From assembly GCA_023807065.1 (NCBI GenBank), contig JAJJLU010000639.1, forward strand, positions 1-25,647: a stretch of DNA of 25,647 nucleotides, given 5' to 3'. Position numbers and translations under genes: made by a program. How positions within the stretch are numbered: position 1 is the first letter of the stretch; each line of letters opens with the position of its first letter. This DNA is from Isotricha intestinalis. Lineage: Eukaryota; Ciliophora; Litostomatea; Vestibuliferida; Isotrichidae. Positions 18,606 to 25,647 of this stretch are shown piece after piece. The notes under the pieces were generated by a model. It saw nothing but the letters and a program-made list of their open reading frames with translations, ran no database searches and was not told where the DNA came from.

Positions 18606-20230
18606 TTATCTCACATTCATTTTAACATGTTTAATATTATTATCTTCTTTCTAACATAATACACATTTCTTATATATATCTTCTCTAAAAATTTCTCTAT
18701 GACATATAAATTTAAGAAATAAAAAATCACCATCAACATACCAACTAAATATTCTATCTTTTAATCTTTTTCTAAATTTATCATTTATATTATATCCTTC
18801 TTTTTCTCCTAATTCTTTTAATCTTTTAATTATATATTTTTTATTAAAAGCACTAAAAGGAATATCCTCTGTATATAATACTTGTTTATTTTCTATCATA
18901 CATTGTTATTTTTCTTAAAAATATATTCATATTTCTCCTTTAATTTTAATAATACTAAATAAGTATTTAAATTTGGTAATCCTAATGCTATTTTTAATCT
19001 ACAATTATTAGTTCTTATTGGTAATTTTAATAATTTCGTTATGTTTATCAGCATTACTTTATATTTTCTATTAATCCAAGATTGTTATCCTAATAATACT
19101 GGCAAACCATATAATAATCTTGATTTATGAAAATATAAAATATCAACATAATTGATTTTACACTAAAATATCTTTTATTTAAAACATAATTTCTTGTAAA
19201 ATATTCTCCTATCTTCTTATCAATATTATAAACATATTTATTTTTTTTCTTTTTATTATTTATTTTATTTCCTAAATATTTATATTCTTTTATAACAGGA
19301 TATCTTTCTATTTCGATTCTATCTTCATTACCTTTTAATATCATTATTCCATTTTTCTTTTTTTTATCTTTATTCCATTTAATTCACTCCATATTTTTTA
19401 AATACATTTAATAATTGATTTATTCCTTCCCATAATATACATAAATCACCAGCATAAGCTAATATTTCATATGAATTTTGATTTAATTCTTTAATTAAAT
19501 CATTAATATATAAATTGAATAACATAGGAGAAATTAACTTCTTTGTAATACTCCATTATTCACATTATTACATATATTATTATTAGAAATTTTTTATTTT
19601 ACTTTTGAAAATAATATTTTTATGCTTCTTATTATATCTTCTGAAATTTATTGATCTACTAGTTTATTAAACATTCTTTTAAGAACTAATTTATCATAAA
19701 CTTTTTTTAAATTTATAAATTCTAAATGTTTAATGATCTAATTTTTTCCTTTTTTTTAATCATTCACTCTTTGTCTTAATTTTAAAAAATTAATTCTCTT
19801 CCACATCCTCTTATAAATCCTATTTGTTTATTACATAATATTTTCTTTTCATTAATTTCTTTAATTAATCTAGTTAAAATAACTGATTCTATTAATTTCA
19901 TAATTGTACTGGATATAGCAATTGGTATTATATTATTAATTTCTCCTACTTCATCTAATTTTTTATTTAAACAAAATAAACTATTTGTTGTTGTTTCTTC
20001 TGGAATTACACCAAGAATTAAATATCTATTTAATATTATTTTTAAATTTTCATAGACCGGATTTAAATCCTCTATTTTCCTTAAAGCACTTTAATATTTT
20101 CAAGTAATTAAATCTCAACTTGAAGCTTTATTTTTAACTACATTTTTACATCCATATAATATTAATTACTTTATCATTTTTATCATAATAACATTCTTTA
20201 TTTCCTTTATCTCCTAATAAATTATTATTT
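18606..20230 (-). mobile_element. Dead non-LTR retrotransposon, reverse transcriptase and C-terminal zinc finger
   Basis: Reading frame pieces on the minus strand give the order of a LINE reverse transcriptase. KASS with stop and DLIT is near 20120. IPIAISSTIMKLIESVI, then NKQIGFIRGCG, lies near 19820-19930. FINLKKVYDKL (motif A) is near 19700. GVLQRS, shift, LISPMLFNLYINDL (motif B) is near 19530. ILAYAGDLCIL (motif C) is at about 19450. YKYLGNKI (motif E) is near 19280. A thumb and a Cys-x2-Cys...His module end near 18610. Motif A has Asn for the catalytic Asp, and the usual YADD is YAGD, so the enzyme would be inactive. About seven to nine in-frame stops and at least five frameshifts interrupt it. 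No upstream ORF, endonuclease or target-site duplication could be recognised. Confidence 0.85.
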
Positions 20231-20388
20231 TTTATTATTATTATTATATTATATTTTTAACATTTATTAATTAAAGTATATTATATATTTTATATTTTTT
20301 AATTACATTTTTTAATATTTTAATTATTATTAATCCTATTTTTTAAAATTCAATTGATTTTAATATTATTATTATTGTTTTTTTTTAA

Positions 20389-22290
20389 TTAAGATGATTC
20401 ATTTTCTTTATTCAAATTTAATATGAAATTTTGCATATTTTGTTCTATTTTTTTTGCTTCTTTTGTTATATTTTTAATTTTATTTAAATTTTCTAAATAA
20501 TGATTATTTATTTCAGATTGATTGATTTTATTTTCTTTTATTATTTTTTCAGATAAATATTTATTTATTAAATCATTTAACTCTTTATCTTCTAATAAAT
20601 TTGAATTTTGTGTATTTTTTATTTTTTCAGAATTTGATTTTTCTTTTATATTTTCATTATTATCTATTTTAATTTTTGAAAATAATAATATTTCTTTTTT
20701 TATAATATTTAAATAATATTTTTTAATAAGTTCTTTTATTTTTTTTGTTTTTATTTCTTTTTTGAATTTTGATTTTTTTATTTTTCTAAATGAATTAAAG
20801 AATTCTTTTTTTCTTCTTAAATTATTTTTCTTAAAAACAGATAATAATATATTACAAAATTTATTTTTTTGTAATTTATTATTTTCTTTTTTAGCAATTT
20901 TGTTTTTTTCATTACTATTATTTTTACTTATTTTAAGATTATTTTTATAAAAACATTTATTTTTATTATAATTGTTTTTTAAATTATTTGATTTATTTTT
21001 ATTATTATTATTAACAGTATAAACAATTCTTTGAGAATGAATTTCTTTTTCATTTTCAAAATTTGAAGAAGTCTTTAATTTTTTTTCTAAATTTTTTTTT
21101 TTCTTATTTAACTCAAAATCATTTCTTGAATTATTATTATATAAATGTCTTTCACTTTTTTTATTTTTATAATTATCTCTAATAAAAATATCTTCATTTG
21201 AAATATCAATTTTTTTTGTGTTTTCAACACTTTTATTTTTATGTAATTTATTATTATTATTTTTATTTCTTTTTGAATACGATAATTTAATATTTAAATT
21301 AAATTTATTTTTTAATTCTTTTTCAACACTTCTACATTTATTTTTATTTTTATTAATTATTAAACTTGAATTAACACTCGATTCTGAATTTTTAGAAGAT
21401 GATTTATATTGTTTTGAAGGAAAAGTAATATTTGAAGTAGTAGAGTATTTTTTTTTTCCATTTGATAAATATTTATCTAAATTTCTTAATTTATCTTTTA
21501 CTCTAATATTATTATTTGGAGGAGTTTTTATTTTATTGTTTTTTTTTTTTAAATTTGATCCTTCAAAACTATTATTTTCATTATATTTTGATGAATTAAC
21601 TGTTAATGATTTTGTCTTTTGATATGATAATTTCCTTTTATTTATATTTGAATATTTATTTAATATTTCTCCTTCGTTTAAAACTAAATTTAAATTATTT
21701 TTCTGTGATGTTAAATAAAAAACATTATCTGAATTATTTTTTTGATTAATTTTATTTTTTAAACTATTTACTCTTCTTTTTTTTCTTGAATTTATATTTT
21801 TATTGATTTCTTTATTATTATTTTTTATTGTCTTTATATTATTTTCTTTGTTTTTATTTTCATCATTTAAAATATGAGAAATAATAGTTTGTTCTATTTT
21901 AATTGAATTTATTTCTTTTTGAATATTTAAATAATCAAATTGTTCTTCTTCAAGTTTTTTTTCTTTTTTATCTAATTTAATTATATATTGATTAATTCCA
22001 TCTTCTTTTGTTTTTAAATTCTTATTTTCATCTTTAAATTTATTAATAAAACATTTTAATTGATTTATTTTCATTTCTTTTCCTATTAAAGTTTGATCAA
22101 CTTGTTTTAAGGATATTAAATTTTTTTTTAATTTTGCTTTTTCTTTTTTTAAAAATTTCGTTCTTTCCATTAAATTAATAACACAAGGAAGTGTTATTTT
22201 TGTTATTGTATTATTAATTTTATTTTGGATATTTGAATTATTATCTTCCATTATAAATATATTAAATTGTAAATAATTGTCTTTTTTCAA
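20389..22290 (-). CDS. Large Asn/Lys-rich protein with N-terminal coiled coil, unknown function
   Basis: A 633-residue intact ORF. The N-terminal 150 residues have heptad-like Leu/Ile/Lys/Glu spacing (INLMERTKFLKKEKAKLKKN and on) and probably form a coiled coil. Residues of about 150-480 are low-complexity Asn, Lys and Ser. A very basic part follows (FRKIKKSKFKKEIKTKKIKE), and the C terminus has helical Lys/Glu/Asn repeats. No signal peptide, membrane segment or named domain is visible. Met14 (position 22251, MEDNNSNIQNK) is an equally good start. The preceding 13 residues (MKKDNYLQFNIFI) are less biased. Cytoskeletal or nuclear roles are both possible and neither is supported. Confidence 0.65.
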   Translation of the reverse strand: MKKDNYLQFNIFIMEDNNSNIQNKINNTITKITLPCVINLMERTKFLKKEKAKLKKNLISLKQVDQTLIGKEMKINQLKCFINKFKDENKNLKTKEDGINQYIIKLDKKEKKLEEEQFDYLNIQKEINSIKIEQTIISHILNDENKNKENNIKTIKNNNKEINKNINSRKKRRVNSLKNKINQKNNSDNVFYLTSQKNNLNLVLNEGEILNKYSNINKRKLSYQKTKSLTVNSSKYNENNSFEGSNLKKKNNKIKTPPNNNIRVKDKLRNLDKYLSNGKKKYSTTSNITFPSKQYKSSSKNSESSVNSSLIINKNKNKCRSVEKELKNKFNLNIKLSYSKRNKNNNNKLHKNKSVENTKKIDISNEDIFIRDNYKNKKSERHLYNNNSRNDFELNKKKKNLEKKLKTSSNFENEKEIHSQRIVYTVNNNNKNKSNNLKNNYNKNKCFYKNNLKISKNNSNEKNKIAKKENNKLQKNKFCNILLSVFKKNNLRRKKEFFNSFRKIKKSKFKKEIKTKKIKELIKKYYLNIIKKEILLFSKIKIDNNENIKEKSNSEKIKNTQNSNLLEDKELNDLINKYLSEKIIKENKINQSEINNHYLENLNKIKNITKEAKKIEQNMQNFILNLNKENESS

Positions 22291-22738
22291 TAAAACATAA
22301 TTTATATTTATTATTATTTATATAAATTAATTATTTGAAAAAAACTAAAAAATTAAAATTTATTTCGTAGCAAATTTAAAATATTAAAGATTTCGCATTC
22401 AAGTGGAAATAAATTTAATATAAATAGTAAATATTAAAAATATTTATTTAGAAATAATAGAAAAAATTTCCTTAATAAATAGGTAAATATAATAATCTTT
22501 TGTTTTTAATATGAAATTTTGGTTTTACTTTTTATACAAAAGAATCTTTTATAATTTTAAAGGAATTATTTTAATGAAGATGATTTCGAATTTTTTACAT
22601 CTAACATATAATTCAATTTTTTTAAAATAATATATAAACATTAATTTCATAAATTAAATTAATCAATTAATAAATAAATAAATAAAAATATTATATTTTT
22701 TATTAACATTTTTTTATATCTTTCATAAATTGTTTAAA
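22291..22738. other. A+T-rich spacer, no gene seen
   Basis: About 450 bp containing the 5' region of the Asn/Lys-rich gene and the 3' region of the cyclin-like gene. Stops are frequent and no structured element was noticed. Confidence 0.5.
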
Positions 22739-23662
22739 TTAATTATTATTATTATCATTTTCGTTTTCAATTTGTATAAAATAGTCATAAATAGATTTAG
22801 AAGAATTTTCTCTGGTAATACAAAATTCAATTTCTTCTTCTTCATAATCATCATTTTCATCAATTAATTTAATTATATCTTTTTCACATTCTTCAATTTT
22901 ATTCATTTCATCTATTAAATTTAAAGAAGTAATAATTTTATGAATTATTTTTTTATATTTTAAATTTTCTGATTCTTCAAATGTATTATTTAATGCTATT
23001 TGCAATGAAGCAATATTAATAATAAAAGAATTATAATTACTAAAAATAAAATATTCGTTAAAAGAAAATTTAATTAAGTCATTTATAAGATCTAAAACTA
23101 TTTCTTTTTTTTCTTTAGAAATTTCGTTTTTTAAAATATCATTTAATATTATATTAATAATCTCGAAAGGATAAAAAGAATTGATATAATCAGGATATTT
23201 TCTTAAAATAATTTTTTCAGCCCATAAAATAAAATTGTTATCTATTTCATTTTGTTTAATCCAATTTTCTAATTTTTCATTTTTCTTTTTATCTTCTTTC
23301 TAATATTATTATTTTTTTTTCTTACCTTCAGTTCAATTAAACATGATGCTGAAAAAAAATATATAAATACATCATTTTTATATTTTACATTATTAGAAAT
23401 TGTATTCCATACAGAAAAAGCTATCTGAAATGTATGAATAAGTTTTTCAATAATCGATGAATTATCGAAAATTTCTTGAAATTGCTAATTTTTAAATATA
23501 TTAAAATTTATATTTTACATCATATACTATATTAATAAAAGTTTGTCGTAATTTATTAAATTTGTATTGGGATAAATTAGTATTAAATGGAATGATAAAG
23601 GAAGAAAAAAATAATTCAGCGTTTTTATAAAGTGTTTGAATCCTATTTTCGATAAGAGACAT
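22739..23662 (-). CDS. Cyclin-like protein, three exons with two tiny introns
   Basis: Gene model complement(join(22739..23299, 23326..23484, 23519..23662)), 287 residues. Exon 1 starts MSLIENRIQTLYKNAELFF. Exon 2 gives LIHTFQIAFSVWNTISNN, then FIYFFSASCLIELK. Exon 3 gives ILWAEKIILRKYPDYINSF, YPFEIINIIL, LINDLIKFSF, FIINIASLQIALNN and IEECEKDIIKLI, with an acidic Asn-rich C terminus. The helix pattern resembles a two-fold cyclin box: a cysteine-leucine helix followed by Lys/Glu, an E-x2-IL helix before PFE, and an alanine-containing helix before the last helix pair. Cyclins activate CDKs in the cell cycle or transcription. Which class this is cannot be told. All three exons are in phase 0, with exon lengths of 144, 159 and 561 nt. 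Single-ORF prediction would find only 22739-23005. The family call is tentative, the exon structure firm. Confidence 0.6.
23300..23325 (-). other. 26-nt intron in the cyclin-like gene
   Basis: Minus-strand sequence begins GTAAGAAAA and ends AATAATATTAG. Reading through gives a TAA within eight codons, and the last three bases are an in-frame TAG. Removing exactly 26 nt joins GAACTGAAG to AAAGAAGAT in frame. It is strikingly similar to the body of the 36-bp repeat unit at 2560-4618. Confidence 0.8.
23485..23518 (-). other. 34-nt intron in the cyclin-like gene
   Basis: Minus-strand sequence begins GTAAAATATA and ends AAAAATTAG. It contains an in-frame TAA if retained. Splicing joins GTATATGAT to CAATTTCAA in phase 0. 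Same length as the FHA gene intron. Confidence 0.8.
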
Positions 23663-24061
23663 TTTATGTTTTGGAATGAATTTAAAAAAATATAATAATA
23701 ATTACATCTTAAAATTTGAATTATTTTTATTATTCTTTTCTTTGTATTTGTCACAATTGTATAGGATAAAATTTATTAAATTTTTTCAGAACATAAAATT
23801 TATTTTATTAAATTGACCGAAAAATAATAAGATAAATGATTTAATTATGTCTATTTCAAAAATCATTTAATTAAATATAATATTAACTTCCCTTCAAAAA
23901 TTTATAAAAAAAAATGTGAAAAAAGAATTAAATTTCTTTTGAAAAAATCAAATGAATATAAAATTATATAAATAAATAAATATTTGTTTTTTTAATATTT
24001 TAGGAAATAGTTTAACTACTTTAACTTATTAAATATTAAGAAACCCTTTTATTTTAAAGAT
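23663..24061. other. A+T-rich spacer, no gene seen
   Basis: About 400 bp between the 3' end of the branching enzyme gene and the start of the cyclin-like gene. A weak ORF at 23527-23754 that overlaps it needs a GTG start and is a shadow of cyclin exon 1. Confidence 0.5.
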
Positions 24062-25647
24062 TTATTCAATAGCCTTAATCCCTAATTTAGTCAAATCATA
24101 CTTATCCATATTTTCTTCTGCAATTAAAGCCATACAAGTTCTAGAAGGAATATATAATTGAATATAATTAGGTCTATTCATCCAACTTTCATGTATTGCA
24201 GGGAAAGTATGTTCATGTCCATAAGTTAATCTACTTTTACCAAAGAATCTAGCTTCATCAGAATCAAGTAAAATTTTATGAGGTGTTCCCCATAAAGTTC
24301 CTATTCTATAATTATCGAAACTTTGATAAGGATGAAAATTGAAAATAAACAATAAATCTCCTTTTTCAAAAACTATTAATTTATCACCTTCATGTTTTAA
24401 AGTAACATATTGTCTTTTATCAGGTAAGAAATGAAATACTTCATCTAAATTATTCATTGCCATATCCCAATTATAAAGATATTTATATCTTAAAAATGGA
24501 CTGTCACATAAATCCCATCTTCTTCTACAATGTGCATATGACCATCCATTACCTGGTCTTGGGAAATCAACCCATTCAGGATGTCCAAATTCATTTCCCA
24601 TGAAACATAAGAATGCTTCTCCTCCTAAAGCAAATGTTACTAAACGAATCATTTTATGTAAACACATTCCACGATTTATTACTATTGTCTCAGGTGCATT
24701 ACATGACATATTCCAATATACTTCCTTATCAAATAACCACATTGAAATTGTTTTATCACCTACAATTGATTGATCATGACTTTCACAATAACCAACATGT
24801 TTTTCATTATAACGTCTATTTGTTAAAGTAAAAGCGATATTTCCCATATTCCAATCTTCATCTTTATATTCTTTAAGTAATTGAATCCATTTATCAGAAA
24901 TACTCATATTAAGACGATAATGAATCCGAAACCACCATCTTCAATAGGTCTACATATACCAGGCATACCAGAAACATCTTCACATATGGTAATAGCTTCA
25001 GGATTGATTCTGTGAATGATTGTATTTGCTAACATAGCATAGACTCCACCATCCTCATCGAAATTATCACCGAAATATTCATGGTATGCTCCACTGAATC
25101 CATATCCAATACCATGATTTCTATAAAACATTGAAGTAATACCATCGAAACGGAAACCATCGAAATGATATTCTTGACTATAAAATGCACAGTTACTTAA
25201 TAGGAAACGTAATGTTTCATATGAGGAATAATTAAATAGACGAGAATCCCATTGTGAATGATGTCCCATTGCTCCTCCATGGAAATATAGATAGTCAGTT
25301 CCATCCCAGTTATTAAATCCATCAGCAACATTTGAACTAGCATGTGAATGGACAATATCAATGAGAACAAAGAGACCATTTTCATGGGCAACATCAACTA
25401 AATATTTTAAATCTTCGGGAGTTCCACTTCTAGAAGCAATAGCAAAGAAATTATTAACATGATAACCAAAAGAAGCATAATTTGCATGTTCCATAATAGC
25501 CATTATTTGAATAGCAGTATATCCAGTTCTTTTAATTCTAGGAATAACTGTATCAGCAAATTCTCTATAAGAAGAAACTTTCATATCAAAAGAACTCATT
25601 CCAACATGACATTCATAAATTCTTAAACTTTTAGGTTTTTTCATATG
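24062..25647 (-). CDS. GBE1: 1,4-alpha-glucan (glycogen) branching enzyme, 5' end off the window, one frameshift
   Basis: Two overlapping frames (24904-25644 and 24062-24907) together encode about 527 residues closely matching eukaryotic GBE1, a GH13 enzyme that forms alpha-1,6 branches in glycogen. Landmarks include [47 protein letters not shown] with the nucleophile Asp, ICEDVSGMP with the acid Glu, [25 protein letters not shown] and the C-terminal beta domain ([22 protein letters not shown]). The family sequence begins well before [10 protein letters not shown], so the start and CBM48 domain lie beyond position 25647 and the ATG at 25644 is internal. At about 24921 the frame shifts inside the conserved GFDYRL motif, where one base seems to be missing. 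Codon use is richer in G and C than in neighbours, typical of a highly expressed gene. It fits a starch-fed glycogen-storing cell. Confidence 0.93.
24916..24927 (-). other. Frameshift site in the branching enzyme gene
   Basis: The minus strand reads GGATTCATTATCGTC. The family motif GFDYRL requires one more base between TTC and ATT. Upstream the frame ends FGFIIVLI and stop, and downstream the next frame continues [15 protein letters not shown] without loss of any conserved residue except that codon. Confidence 0.85.

Noticed and set aside
21218..21622. 134-codon plus-strand Phe/Leu-rich ORF and similar ones at 20522-20950
   Set aside because: Antisense shadows of the Asn/Lys-rich gene at 20389-22290.
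23527..23754. 75-codon minus-strand ORF
   Set aside because: Uses a GTG start and a different frame from exon 1 of the cyclin-like gene, which explains the same DNA better.
1..25647. Reassigned TAA/TAG (Gln) code as in many ciliates
   Set aside because: Intact genes such as the branching enzyme, MORN protein and cyclin-like gene end at TAA in the expected place, and TAA-free frames run for hundreds of codons.
1..25647. tRNA, rRNA or other structured RNA genes
   Set aside because: These would stand out as GC-richer islands. None with tRNA-like arms was seen by eye, although a covariance search could not be run.

Overview
This window is the end of a linear, extremely A+T-rich chromosome from a protist, most likely a ciliate macronuclear chromosome. 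It opens with six tandem TCCCCAA units (TTGGGGA on the other strand), a ciliate-type telomere. Genes are intron-poor, and the three introns I could reconstruct are 26 to 34 nt. Reading frames of up to 635 codons use TAA and TGA as real stops, so the standard code applies. Gene content fits a ciliate: a SAS-6-like head domain protein, MORN and FHA proteins, large Asn/Lys-rich proteins and a two-pass membrane protein. Standard code, CCCCAAT-type telomere, DUF285 (BspA-like) repeats and glycogen metabolism together suggest a litostome rumen ciliate such as Entodinium. That assignment is inference.

Positions 1 to about 9300 form a subtelomeric zone of decaying genes. In order it holds the telomere; a broken 5' half of an MRE11-like nuclease gene (minus strand); a trypsin-like protease ORF whose original start is put out of frame by a 10-bp tandem duplication; a roughly 2.1-kb array of about 58 units of 36 bp; a second, broken protease copy running into frameshifted BspA-like leucine-rich repeats; an intact tandem-FHA gene with a 34-nt intron; and a multiply frameshifted FIP1-like polyadenylation factor gene (minus strand).

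Positions 9799 to 18176 are compact and mostly minus strand: a two-TM protein, a small Cys-rich membrane protein, an Asn/Lys-rich protein diverging from it across 53 bp, an atypical small GTPase with an MGVCTC acylation signal, an unrecognised basic protein, an IQ plus MORN protein, and the SAS-6-like protein. Positions 18286 to 20230 carry a dead non-LTR reverse transcriptase element. Then follow a large Asn/Lys-rich protein, a three-exon cyclin-like gene rebuilt here from two tiny introns, and the 3' part of a glycogen branching enzyme gene interrupted by one missing base and running off the window.

The most unusual feature is the 36-bp array. Each unit reads like a 33-nt intron (GTAAG start, TAG end) plus three bases, and those three bases are the most variable part. 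The unit closely resembles the real 26-nt intron of the cyclin-like gene in the same window.
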